Source: Channallabes apus (lineage: Eukaryota > Chordata > Actinopteri > Siluriformes > Clariidae). Taken from it: a stretch of DNA of 64,000 bases. The translations under genes and the position numbers were made by a program. Below the pieces are notes generated by a model. It saw only the letters and a program-made list of their open reading frames with translations, was not told the origin of the DNA and ran no database searches. The stretch is taken from contig CM060131.1 in the NCBI GenBank assembly GCA_030522415.1, positions 11,551,203 to 11,615,202 of the forward strand. The letters are read 5' to 3'. Shown piece by piece: positions 33,719 to 45,716 of the stretch. Positions within the stretch are counted from its first letter, which is position 1. The number at the start of each line of letters is the position of its first letter.

Positions 33719-35795
33719 TTATAAAAATGCTTGGCTAAATAAATAGGTTTTTAGCCTAGACTTAAACACTGAGACTGTGTCTGAGTCCCGAACACTATTT
33801 GGAAGCCTATTCCATAATTTTGGGGCTTTGTAAGAAAAAGCTCTGCCCCCAGCTTTAGTTTTCATAATACGTGGTACTGACAAGCAGCCTGCATCCTTTG
33901 ATCGAAGTAGGCATGGCGGATTGTAAGACACTAGCAGTTTACTCAGATACTGCCAAGATCAGATATATGTCAAGAGTAGTATTTTAAAATCAATGCGAAA
34001 TTTCACAGGGAGCCAATGAAGTGAAGATAAGATAAGGGGTGATGTGCTCATATCTTCTGGTTCTAGTGAGGACTCTCGGTGCCGCATTCTGGACTAGCTG
34101 AAGCTTGTTTATGCACCTAGCTGAACAACCAGACAGTAGGGCATTACATTAGTCCAACCTAGAGGTGATAAAAGCATGAACTAGTTTTTCTGCATCGTTT
34201 AACGACAATATATTTCTTATCTTGGCAGCATTTCTGAGGTGAAAAAATGCTATCCTGGTAATATTATCTACATGAGCTTCAAATTAAAGACTATAATCTA
34301 TAACCACACCAAGGTCTTTTACTGTTGCACTTGATGGAACAGAAAGGCCATATAAAGTTACAGTGTGATCTAAAATTTTAAGCTGATTTTTCTCATCAGG
34401 TTTTGCTGGGACATATAACTGTGTGTCGTTAGCATAACAATGAAAACTAATACCATGCTTACGGATTATGTTGCCCAGAGGAAGCATGTAAGGGGAAAAA
34501 AGCAGTGGGCCTAAAACTGAACCCTGTGGAACGCCAAACTCCCGTAGAGAACATGCAGAATAATCACCATTTAAATCTACATACTGATAACGATTGGTCA
34601 AATAGGATCTGAGCCAGGAGAGGGCTGTACCCTTAATTCCTACTACATTTTCTAATCTGTGAAGAAGAATACTATGATCAATGGTGTCAAAAGCTGCCCT
34701 GAGGTTGAGGAATACAAGCATAGTTACACAACCCTGATATTCATTTCTATGTAGATATGAGCATAGCTGCTCCGCTACTATCTTTTCCAGAATCTTAGAG
34801 ATAAAGGGGAGGTTTGATATTGGACTGTAATTGGACAGCTGACAGGGGTCCAGGTCAGGTGGTTTCTTAATTATTGGTTTAATAACTGCTAATTTAAACG
34901 ATTTTGGAACATGCTGAGTGAGGAATTAATTACTCTCAACATTTGCAGAATTTGCAGAAGAGATTAGTGAAATTTGTAGCTGTAGAGTGCTTCAGATGGG
35001 TGCTTATCTCTCTTTTATTTCGCCCTTGCAGGGCGTCATTGAGCTTAAGTTGCGTAGCACTGTGAAACTACACAAAGAAACAATAATCAAATAAATATCA
35101 TAAATAAAGTGCACATTTAAAAAGAACCATATGATTAACAGTAAAATGAATAAGGACAGATTGAAACAACTTATTAACAAGTAGAGCTTATGACATATAA
35201 AGCGAGCCCATATAACTTCGAAATAAAGTACAAAATGCAACATATGTCAGCTTCACATACCTCGCTCCGCTGTACCAAAGGGTACTAAGTTTAAATTGAG
35301 TAGAATCAAACTGCATTCACCAAAATAAATTTTTTTCTCCACGTGCTTCGAAAGAATATATATCTTCACACTTCTCCCTGATGATCTGATTAAGTTTAAT
35401 TACCCCGCCCCTCACAGCATAATGCACATAACAAGTACAATTAATTTAAAGAGACATAACCATTTTGCGGTCATTTACAAAATTAGTTCATTCTCTTCAA
35501 GGGGAGTAAAGTATTCTAGGTTTCGATCTGACATGGCTAGATTAATATCTGCATCAATTACATTGTTCGGTTTCAAAGCCTCAATTTTATGCCTAATATA
35601 ATTTTTTTTTTTTTTTATTAAAAAAGTTCATAAAGTCCTCACTATTGCATGATGTTGTTGTGGAGATTTCTGCAGTGATCTTATTTCTGGTTAATTTGGC
35701 TATGGTATTAAATAAAAATCTAGGATTATTTTTGTTATTTTCTATAAGAGTGGAGAGATACGTTGATCTTGCTACACTAAGAGCTTTCCTATAGT
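33719..35795 (-). pseudogene. ORF2 reverse transcriptase and C-terminal part of the broken LINE
   Basis: RT blocks read leftward from 35795: YRKALSVARSTYLSTLIENN, KPIIKKPPDLDPCQLSNY near 34870, NLRAAFDTIDHSILLHRL, FGVPQGSVLGPLLFSPYMLP and YANDTQLYVPAKP (34284-34721). The catalytic FADD/YADD box is altered to YAND, which would be inactive. At 33719-33931 is the C-terminal domain (GGRAFSYKAPKLWNRLPNSV, then FKSRLKTYLFSQAF). Frameshifts and stops separate these pieces. The gene continues upstream at 41138. Confidence 0.85.
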
Positions 35796-36303
35796 TGTCA
35801 TGTCTGTTTACTGAGATTGAGACGCAGACGCAGGCTTGCAATAACACACAGTGTCTTTTATTGACTTTAGTGCCCCTCGCCTTCTTGGAACACAGTCCTC
35901 ATGAAAAGAATACAACAGAAAAACCACGGCTGGATCTCCGAACACAAAATGACGAAAAGAAAAAGGGTCCTCGTGTCCGCTGTCCACGGGCCACGGAGTC
36001 CAGGCTGTGAATCAGTTCAATCCTGGGTTTAAAAAGAACAAGGCGGACGTGAAACCACAAAACACTTAGAAAGAACATGCATGAGCACATACACGGGTTG
36101 GTGCACAACTGTGAACGAACAAGTGTCTATGGGGTCGGCTGGTTAATATAGGAACACACACTAGGAATACACAGGTGAAATTACTTATATGGTGATTGTG
36201 ATTTGACTTACAGACAGACACACTAGGGGGAGACAGAGTGTCGGCTCAGTAGTCCGGAGAGCCGGATCTTCTTCCCTGAGGCCGTGGTGGTTCTGATGTT
36301 ACA
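35796..36303 (-). repeat. Sushi-1 3' LTR
   Basis: 508 bp, same sequence as 40630-41137. It includes the last codons and stop of the pol frame (36246-36303). Confidence 0.95.
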
Positions 36304-39300
36304 GTACCCCCCTCCCCAGCACCGACCTCCTGAGGGAGGCGACGGCGCCCCCCTCGCATTCTCGGGGGCCCCCTGAGCTCACCTATATGCCGCACCTGTC
36401 GACGGGGGGGGCGACCCGGCGGTCGCGGAGCCGGGCGATCCGGTCTTGCCCTGTGGAAATCCGTGACTAGCTCTTGGCTCAGTATGCTCCGAGCCGGAAC
36501 CCAACTCCGCTCCTCCGGCCCGTACCCCTCCCAGTCGACCAAGTACTGCAGCGCCCCCGCCCTTCTCCGAGAGTCCAAGAGTTCTTTGACTCGGAATGCT
36601 GGGGCGCCCCCTATGTCCACTGCCCCAGGGAGTGAGGGTTCTGCTGCTCCTTCGTCCAACGGCCCCCGGACCACTGGCTTAAGGAGAGAGATGTGAAACA
36701 CAGGGTTAATACGGAAATGTGCAGGGAGGGACAGTTTAAACGCTACTGGATTTACTTGTGCCGTTATGGGAAACGGCCCGATGAACCTAGGAGAGAGTTT
36801 CTTGCAGGGGAGGTTGAGGTGGAGGTCCCGTGTCGAGAGCCACACCCGATCGCCTACCTGGAGCGGAGCGCTTTCCCGTCGCCGCCTATCGGCATATTTA
36901 GAGAACCGCTGCACTGCTCTGGAAATTTGTGTGTGTGCGTCTTCCCACACACTCTCCGCCTTCTTAAACCATTCATCCACTACTGGTACGTCGGTGGGCG
37001 TGGTATCCCATGGACATAGCGGAGGTTGATAACCTAATATGCATTGAAATGGCGTGAGGCCGGTAGAGGAGTGGCGGAGGGAGTTTTGTGCATATTCTGC
37101 CCAGATAAGACAATCAGCCCATTCATGTTGCCGACCACTACAATATGCCCGAAGATACCTCCCAAGTTCCTGAACAGTCCGCTCTGCCTGTCCATTCGAC
37201 TCGGGGTGATAGCCCGACGTTAGGCTAACTGTAGTCCCCAACTTCTGGAAGAACGCTTTCCAGACCCTGGCGATAAATTGGGGGCCACGATCGGAAATAA
37301 TATCTTCGGGGATGCCGTAGTGGCGGAACACCGAAGTGAATAGGGTTTCTGCTACCTGGAGGGCTGATGGGAGAGAGCAAAATGGGATAAACTTGCATCC
37401 CTTAGAGAATCTATCTATTACCACGAGAATCGTGGTGTACCCGTTCGAAACCGGCAGATCCGTGACAAAGTCCACTGCGATATGGGACCACGGTCTGTTC
37501 GGCACCGGGAGGGGCATTAATTTTCCAACGGGTAAATTACGTGGGCTTTTCGTGGTCGCACATGTGGCACAAGACAGAACAATCTTTTTCACGGTTTCTC
37601 GAATTTTTGGCCACCAGAACCTTGGTTCCAACAGGTGGTAGGTGCGTGCAACGCCGGGGTGTCCCGATGCTAGGCTCGTATGAGCTTCGATCGTCACTCG
37701 CTCTCGAAGCGACTCCGGGACATAGGTTCGGTTCGGAGGGCAGCTCCTAGGCACGGGGTTGGACCGTGCCCACTGAGCTATCTCCGCCTCGATATCCCAC
37801 ATAACCGGGGCCACTACGAGTGACGATGGCAAAATTGGTTCCGGATTTGTTATTGGTTCCGGCGACGGGTAATAGCGTGATAGCGCGTCCGCTTTAATGT
37901 TCTTCGAGCCGGGGCGATATGTAATCATGAATTTGAAACGCGTGAAAAAGAGCGCCCAGCGGGCTTGACGTGGGTTCAGTCTCTTCGCCTGTTGGAGGTA
38001 CTCAAGATTCCGATGATCCGTGAGTACCGTAAATGAGTATTTTGCCCCCTCCAACCAGTGCCGCCATTCCTCTAACGCCGCTTTTACTGCTAGCAGTTCT
38101 CTGTTACCGATATCGTAATTTCGCTCGGCAGGTGTTAATTTCCTCGAAAAAAAAGCGCAGGGGTAAAGTTTCTCGGGGTGGCCTTGGCGTTGTGACAGCA
38201 CTGCTCCTAACCCTACCTCGGACGCATCGACCTCTACTACGAAGGGCTTGTCAGGGTTCGGTAATTTTAGGATAGGTGCTGATGTAAATGCTGTTTTGAG
38301 ACGCGTAAACGCTTCACGCGCTTCACCTGGGAACTCGCGGAGGCGTTTCGGCTTTCCTATCAGTAGTGAGGTGAGCGGTGCTGCTACCGTGCTGAAGCCC
38401 CGAATGAACCGCCTATAAAAGTTAGCAAACCCCAAGAATCTTTGTAGCTCCTTCACTGTCGTGGGTTCCGGCCATTGTTGCACCGCCGCGACTTTGGACT
38501 TCTCCATCTCGACCCCCCGTGGCCCTATGCGATAGCCGAGGAATGCCACCTCCCGCTGATGAAATGCGCATTTCTCTGCCTTCACATAGAGCCCGTGTTC
38601 GCTTAGGCGCCGAAGGACGGCGGTCACATGACTGACGTGCTCCGAATATGACCGTGAATAAACCAAGATGTCATCTAGGTAAATTATAACGAAACGGTTA
38701 TACATATCCCGGAACACGTCATTCATGAACCCCTGAAACACCGCAGGTGCGTTTACCAGTCCATATGCCATCACATTATACTGGTAATGGCCAGATGTCG
38801 TGCTAAACGCAGTCTTCCATTCGTCGCCCTTACGCACACGAACGAGGTTATATGCGCTACGGAGGTCGAGTTTGGTGAACATGGAGGCGCCCTGAAGCTG
38901 ATCGATTGCGGCCGGGACCAGGGGCAGTGGGTGCTTATACTTTATTGTGACTGCATTGAGCCCCCTATAATCAATACAGGGCCTTAAGCCCCCCCCTCTT
39001 TTCTCTATGAAAAAAAAACCCGCCGAGGCTGGCGACGTGGACCTGCTGATGAGCCCCTGCTGGAGTGCCTCGCTCACGTATTCCTCCATCGCCCTGGTCT
39101 CCGCCACGGACAATGGATAAACACGCGAGCAAGGAGGTGCTTTCCCCGGCAACAGCTCGATCGCGCAGTCCCACGGGCGATGAGGGGGAAGTCGCGCTGC
39201 TGCCCTAACACTAAATACTTGTTTAAAACTCGCGTACTCTGATGGCACGTCAACTTTTTGTTGGGCTTTCGGACTTTCGATAGTAGTGGTATGGACCGCC

Positions 39301-40635
39301 AACCTGGGCGGTTTGCATGATTTGGCGCATCTAGGGGACCATGATAGGATGCTTGATTGATTCCAATCGAAATTAGGGTTGTGTGTGCACAGCCATGGGA
39401 GACCTAGTACGACGGAATGACCAGACTGAGGTAGCACGAAGAATTTTAGCTCCTCCGTGTGGTCAGGGAAGGTTAATCGCAGGGGCGCAGTGATAGACTT
39501 AATAGGCGATTGATCTAATTCACGGCCATCTAGAGCTTTCACTGTTATCGGTTGTGGAAGCTTCGACACAGGAACTCGCAGAGAGGAAACCAACGCAGAA
39601 GAAATAAAATTGCCAGCCGCCCCTGAATCTATTAGAGGGAAGACAGACAAAACAGTGTTAATATAGGACATTTGAGCAGATACACAAAAAGGGTGATGTG
39701 TGCGGGGTGGTGTGTGTGGGGTTACTTTTAACAATGGGCAGTCTTTGATCAAGTGATTATCCCCGGCACAGTACAGACACAGCCCCGCTGTGACTCTTCG
39801 CCTCCTTTCTGCTCCTGAGAGGCGGGATGAGTTTACGTCCATGGGTTCAGAGCGCCCTGGCGCTCCCAGGTCCTGTGGAGGCTTGCGGCGTGTGTCATAC
39901 GGACGCGGGGGGGCTACCCTGGTCGCGGTGCGTGGGCGTTGGCTGCGGAGGTGCTGATCGAGGGAGATGGCCAGTATGATGGTCTCATCCAGCGATAACT
40001 GGGCGTCCCGGCAGGCCAACTCCAGTTGGATCTCAGGCTGGAGTCCGTCGCGGAACCTGGCGAGCAGACTCTTCTCGCACCAACCGCTCTCCGCGGCCAC
40101 GACGCGAAATTTAATGGTGTATTCCGCCACAGGCATAGCCCCTTGCCGGAGCCTCAGGAGGCGCTGTTCTCCGGAGCGTCCGTGATCTGGGTGGTCGAAC
40201 ACTGCTGTTAATGCCTCCACGAACCGCGGATACCGGACCGTGAGCTCCCCGCCCTCGCTCCATATGGCCGCCGCCCACTCCATCGCTGGACCTGTGAGCT
40301 GTTGAATGACAAATCTTATGCGCTGTATCTCTGTCATCTCGGGAAAGTCCGCCAGGTACAGCTCACAGGCCAGCAGGAACTGTTTACAGCCCTCTGGATC
40401 ACCGGAGTACCTCTCGGGGGGGGGCAGCGCGTGGTGGGGAGGGCATGGTCCGTCTCGTCGCCCCCGAGGTAGAGGGGTCAGGGAAGGCGAGGTGTCGGAC
40501 GCAGTGCGCCATATCGCTCACAGCGCGTGCTAGACCTTCAATCTCCTTTTGTTGCTTCTCAATACAACGTCGCAGGTGTCGATCGCCCGACCACGGAATG
40601 CCTGCTGCGTCTGAGGTGGTTCGTTCATCTGTCAT
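36246..40635 (-). CDS. Sushi-1 gag-pol polyprotein (one frame break)
   Basis: The ATG at 40635 lies in the last bases of the 5' LTR; the stop at 36246 lies 58 bp inside the 3' LTR. Numbering from the Met at 40337: gag CCHC zinc knuckle (CLYCAGDNHLIKDC, 187-200), aspartic protease LIDSGA (about 236), RT with YLDD at 553-556, RNase H with VDAS near 703, integrase zinc finger H886, H893, C923, C926, catalytic D956, D1016 and E1052 (D-35-E spacing), and a chromodomain near 1270-1315 (LQYLVDWEGYGPEERSWVP). The first 79 codons (40399-40635) are in another frame; the shift falls in a run of nine C (minus strand) near 40416-40424, which could be mutation or a homopolymer error. Everything downstream is open. 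The protein would package and copy its RNA and insert the cDNA. Confidence 0.93.
36307..36317 (-). promoter_or_regulatory. Sushi-1 polypurine tract
   Basis: Minus-strand GGGGAGGGGGG, three bases (TAC) before the 3' LTR; it would prime plus-strand DNA. It is also coding (gag-pol residues EGGT region). Confidence 0.85.
40619..40627 (-). promoter_or_regulatory. Sushi-1 self-primer binding site
   Basis: Minus-strand TGAACGAAC, two bases after the 5' LTR and inside the gag frame. It is perfectly complementary to GTTCGTTCA at 40946-40954 in the LTR, the expected RNA 5' end. No tRNA match was evident. Confidence 0.8.
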
Positions 40636-41137
40636 GTCTGTTTACTGAGATTGAGACGCAGACGCAGGCTTGCAATAACACACAGTGTCTTTTATTGACT
40701 TTAGTGCCCCTCGCCTTCTTGGAACACAGTCCTCATGAAAAGAATACAACAGAAAAACCACGGCTGGATCTCCGAACACAAAATGACGAAAAGAAAAAGG
40801 GTCCTCGTGTCCGCTGTCCACGGGCCACGGAGTCCAGGCTGTGAATCAGTTCAATCCTGGGTTTAAAAAGAACAAGGCGGACGTGAAACCACAAAACACT
40901 TAGAAAGAACATGCATGAGCACATACACGGGTTGGTGCACAACTGTGAACGAACAAGTGTCTATGGGGTCGGCTGGTTAATATAGGAACACACACTAGGA
41001 ATACACAGGTGAAATTACTTATATGGTGATTGTGATTTGACTTACAGACAGACACACTAGGGGGAGACAGAGTGTCGGCTCAGTAGTCCGGAGAGCCGGA
41101 TCTTCTTCCCTGAGGCCGTGGTGGTTCTGATGTTACA
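40630..41137 (-). repeat. Sushi-1 5' LTR
   Basis: Promoter LTR. TATA-like TATATTAA is at 40977-40984 (minus); the putative RNA start and primer segment GTTCGTTCA lies at 40954-40946, 31 nt from the TATA start. AATAAA lies further downstream, near 40700. Confidence 0.93.
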
Positions 41138-41593
41138 ATAGTCCAGGATGCTCTCCTTCCATGCTATTTGAAATACTAACAATTTAGTTTGACACCATTT
41201 ACGTTCTAATTTCTGAGCGGTATGTTTTAAAGTGCGCGTGTGATCGTTATACCAGGGAGCAAGTTTATTATCTCTAATAATTTTTCTTTTAACTGGCGCT
41301 ACATTATCTAAGGTATAATGAAATGTCGACTCTAAATATTCAGTCGCCTGATCGAGAATTAGTGGAAATTACTAATTTACAGATGGCGATCTAAACAAAG
41401 TTGGTAACTCTGGGAGATTACTGATAAAACTCTGTGTGGTAGTTGATGTGAATGTACGTTTAATACCGTAGCGCGGCGCTGTGTGTACATAATTACTATG
41501 ACACACTTGAATTGAGACAAGATAGTGATCTGAGATAACTTCAGACAGTGGAATTGTGAATAAATTTCTTATACTTAATCCGAAGAATATTAT

Positions 41594-42284
41594 CAGAGGT
41601 GGAAAGTAACGAATTACATTTACTCACGTTACTGTAATTGAGTAGCTTTTTTGTGTATTTCTACTTTTTAAAGTAGTTTAAAAAATCTGTAATTTAACTT
41701 TTACTTAAGTACGTTTTGTTTGAAGTATTGTAATTCGCTACATTTTAAATCATATTCGCTACTGAGTAAAAAATTAATTAATGAAAATGATAAAATAATA
41801 CAAATATTATGCTTTATAAATGCTCTGTTGCGCCGCGTGTGTGTATCATGTCCTGGTCGCGCGCCGCTCCATACTCCACTCCAGGTTTTCTGACATCGGC
41901 ATCTTCCTGACCTTCCACACGGTCGCTTCCGCCTCAAGAGTGACGTCATCGACTAGCGCGACCATATACAGTATAAACCGGAGAGAGACGCGGGAAAGAT
42001 AAAAGAGGTTGTGATTTTGGCATTTTGACATTTGGTTGTGTATTCTGGTTTGACTTTTTGCCTCCAATTGACTTTGATTATTGCATTGTCCCTTTGGTTT
42101 GGTTGATCTTTGTATATATTTGTAGATAATTTCATTGTTTTTGGTTTAGGGAGTCTGGGAAGGTACCTGTATTTTTGTTTGTGTGTGTTTTTTTTTTTGT
42201 TGCAGGTAATCTAGCTACTAAATATAAATACCATTTTGTTTATTATTTTGGCCTGGGTCCATCCTGAATCTGATCCTCCTCCTG

Positions 42285-42346
<62 letters not shown>

Positions 42347-42814
42347 AAACCTCATTATTTCATCAGTTAATGATTGGATCTAGTTCTTTTTGCCATATAC
42401 CACCATTTCCATACAGTTTAAAATAGAACCCTGAACCATTCTTTTGCTCTATGGCCCTAGACTGGGACGTAACACCATATTTAAGTGACCACTTTGATTT
42501 TCAAGCAGAAGAAAGACAACAGCTTTATTATGCAAAGGTGTTCCTTCAGTTAAAAAACAACTAGTTTGAGATTTATATCTCTCATCTTTTTTGAACTACG
42601 CTAGAATGCCTCATCCCACCCCCGCTGTTAAAAAAATAAAAATAAAGAAGTAACTCTGTAACTTTTACTCTGAGTAAATTTTTTAATGAGCTACTTTTTA
42701 CTTTTACTTGAGTAGATTTTTATAATGGTAACTTTACTTGTACTTAAGTAAAATTTCACTGAAGTAACAGTACTTGTACTTGAGTACAAAATTTTATTAC
42801 TCTTTCCACCTCTG
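41594..42814 (-). mobile_element. hAT non-autonomous element, Tol2-like CAGAGGTGG ends, TSD AATATTAT
   Basis: Ends CAGAGGTGGAAAGTAAC and (inward) CAGAGGTGGAAAGAGTAA, with an exact 8-bp duplication AATATTAT at 41586-41593 and 42815-42822. Tol2 starts CAGAGGTGTAAAG, so these ends are of that type. About 1.2 kb without a transposase. The subterminal AAGTACGTTTTG and TACTTTTTACTT blocks repeat in both arms. Same family as 56653-57989 (reverse orientation), 27077-27505 and 63752-64000. Confidence 0.94.
42285..42344. repeat. GT microsatellite
   Basis: About 30 GT units inside the hAT element. Confidence 0.95.
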
Positions 42815-42851
42815 AATATTATTAAATCTAAAGTGTGACCTGCTTTACGTG

Positions 42852-45679
42852 ATGGCGCGGCCACGTCCAGACGCCTTCCTGATCGCTCCGTACAAACTGT
42901 GCGTTTTTTCCCTTCTTTCTTTCTTTATTTTACTTTCATTCGCTAAGAGTACTTCAGGTTTAGTGACCTATGACAGTAGAACACTACTGGATATAGTAAT
43001 TCAGAATTCGGCGCTTACTTATACCACCTTTAAGCCTGACCCGTCGTGGCCCTCTGAGATACTACGCTGCTCAGACGACAAAAACAATGGACGGGACGCT
43101 AACCCGCGGCGAAGAACAAAGAAGCGTCGAGGAAAACGCGCCGGCGTCCGTAACAGAATGAGAGAACAAGCTCATCGCACCCCTCTGCCGAGTATCCTGC
43201 TGGCTAATGTACAGTCACTGGAGAATAAGCTTGATGACCTCAGAGCCAGAGTTACTTTCCAGCGAGATATCAGGGATTGTAATCTTCTGTGCTTTACATA
43301 AACATGGCTGACCCCCATTGTTCCGGACCGAGTCGTAACCCCATCGGACTCATTCTCTGTGTTCCGCATGGACAGGATGGCAGAGTCTAACAAAGCTAAA
43401 GGTGGAGGTGTGTGCTTCATGGTCAACAAGAAGTGGTGCGATGCGAGGAGTGTTTCCATTCTCTCCAGTAGCTGCTCGCCTCATTTGGAATATCTGAGTG
43501 TTAAGTGTCGTCCTTTCTACCTGCCTCGCGAGTTCACCTCGGTCATTGCCACGGCGGTCTACATCCCACCCCACGCGGACACAGGCACTGCTCTGTCTGA
43601 ACTACATGATGTGCTGAGTGAGTTCCAAAACAAACACCCGGACGCAGCGCACATTGTAGCAGGTGACTTTAATAAAGCGAACCTCAGACAGGTTATGCCA
43701 AACTTTCATCAACATGTTACATGTCCGACGAGGGGACTCAACATTCTGGACCACTGCTACACACCATACAAGCGGGGCTACAAAGCTGTTTCACATCCAG
43801 CATTCGGGAAATCAGACCACAACGCCATTTTCCACGTACCGGAATATCAACAAAGCTTTCGTCGTGAAGCTCCGGTCATGAGGGAGGTGCAACGCTGGTC
43901 TGCTCAATCAGAAGCTACACTACAGGACGCGCTCGATGACGTAGATTGGGACATGTTCCGAGCCTGCGCAGTAGATATCAACGAGTTTGCAGATGTAGCA
44001 GTTAGCTTCGTTAGCACGCTCGTAAATGAAGTTGTCCCGACAGTGAGGTTCAAATCGTTTCCGAACCAGAAGCCTTGGGTAGACCGATCAATCCGCGATG
44101 CTGTGAATGCCCGGACCGCTGCTTATAATGCCGCACTCATTAGCGGCGATATGAGCGCATACAAAGCGGCTTCTTATGGCGTCAGGCGAGCGGTGAGGGA
44201 AGCTAAGGGACGGTTCCGACAGCGAACTGAATCACACTTCCATCAGGGTGACACACGCCGCATGTGACACGGATTACGCACAATCACGGACTACAAGGTT
44301 GCCAAAGACACCACGACAATCGTCGCCGACTCTGCATTCGCCAACGAGGTGAACGCATTCTTCGCCCGGTTCGAGGTTAGCCAGGCGGCTAATGCTAGTA
44401 GCAGCCTGCTGACTGAGAATGATGACGTCATCAGCGAGGATTGCGTCATCAGCATCGCAGAGCACGACGTTCGCACGGCGCTGAGGAGGGTGAACACCAG
44501 GAAAGCGGCGGGTCCAGATGGCATCTCTGGGCGCCTGCTGCGCTGCTGCGCTGCCCAGCTGTCAGGTGTGTTCACCTGTATCTTTAATGAGTCCCTGGCG
44601 AAGTCTGTGGTCCCGGCGTGTTTCAAGAGATCCACCATTGTCCCCGTGCCCAAGACCAACAAACCCTCATGCCTGAATGACTACCGGCCTGTTGCACTGA
44701 CATCGATGGTCATGAAGGTTTTTGAGGGTCTGCTAAAAAACATCATCTCCTCCTCCATCCCCAGCTCCATAGATCCACTTCAGTTCGCCTACCGCCCCAA
44801 CAGATCCACAGAGGATGCCATCTCCCATGTTCTGTACACCACTCTCAGCCACGTGGACAAGAAGCAAGGTAACTATGTGAGATTGCTGTTTATAGATTAC
44901 AGCTCTGCTTTCAACACAATAGTGCCTAACAGACTGTTCACAAAGCTGAGAGATCTAGGACTTAACAAATGCTTGTGTGCCTGGGTGTTGGATTTCCTCT
45001 CGGACAGATCTCAAGCGGTGAGAGTGGGCAAGTGCTTCTCCAGCAGCATCACCATCAACACAGGTGCTCCAAAGGGATGTGTTCTCTCTCCACTGCTATA
45101 CTCCCTTTACACTTCAGACTGTGTGGCCATGTTCGACTCCAACACCATCGTTAAGTTTGCTGACGATACGGTGGTGCTGGGCTTCATCTCCAACAACGAT
45201 GAGTCGGCCTTCATAGATGAAGTGGAGAACCTGGCACTATGGTGTGAAGAAAACTGCCTCCGACTGAACGTCAGTAAGACGAAGGAGCTGGTGGTGGACT
45301 TCAGAAGGGGACAACTGGACCACAAACCCCTCATCATCAATGGAGCTCCAGTGGAGAGAGTGAGCAGCTTCAAGCTTCGTCATAGATTAGCATCATTTGG
45401 AGGACGAGCATTTAGCATTTCTTCCCCCACACTCTGGAATTTTATTCCCAAACAAATCCGTGATCTTTCTTCATTACAGGATTTCAAAACCCACCTTAAA
45501 ACATATCTTTTCTCGTCCTGTTTTTCCACTCTTTGAATATGTGTTAGATAAACACTACCAGTTTTCATGTTTATCTATATTTTGTTCTGTCGTTTTTCAG
45601 ATGTCTCTTTCTATGTGTAAGCATTTTTGTTATTGTAAAGCGACCTTGAGTCTCTTGAAAGGCGCTATATAAAATAAAC

Positions 45680-45716
<37 letters not shown>

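Larger units (their letters stand above)
35796..41137 (-). mobile_element. Sushi-1: full-length Ty3/Gypsy (sushi-type) retrotransposon, TSD ATAGT
   Basis: Two 508-bp LTRs (3' LTR 35796-36303, 5' LTR 40630-41137) look identical by eye, with TGT...ACA ends. The 5-bp duplication ATAGT (35791-35795 and 41138-41142) is exact and sits in ORF2 of the larger LINE. The interior of about 4.3 kb is filled by one gag-pol frame. No tRNA primer site follows the 5' LTR; instead a self-priming site is present. Identical LTRs mean a very recent insertion. Integrase followed by a chromodomain places it among chromoviruses, the Tf1/sushi side. Confidence 0.95.
41138..42847 (-). pseudogene. ORF2 endonuclease C-terminal part of the broken LINE
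   Basis: Segments 41138-41593 and 42815-42847 on either side of the hAT insertion encode HTLDLIIFFGLSIRNLF and IPLSEVISDHYLVSIQV, the end of an APE-type endonuclease with the conserved S-D-H. Downstream codons (ESILDYRKAL) continue across the Sushi-1 target site into 35795. Confidence 0.8.

Noticed and set aside
35795..36108. Frames within the Sushi-1 LTR (71 and 69 codons, repeated at 40.7-40.9 kb)
   Set aside because: Identical in both LTRs because the LTRs are identical; no coding evidence.
36463..40648. Plus-strand frames opposite Sushi-1 gag-pol
   Set aside because: Antisense shadows of the minus-strand gene; none shows independent motifs.
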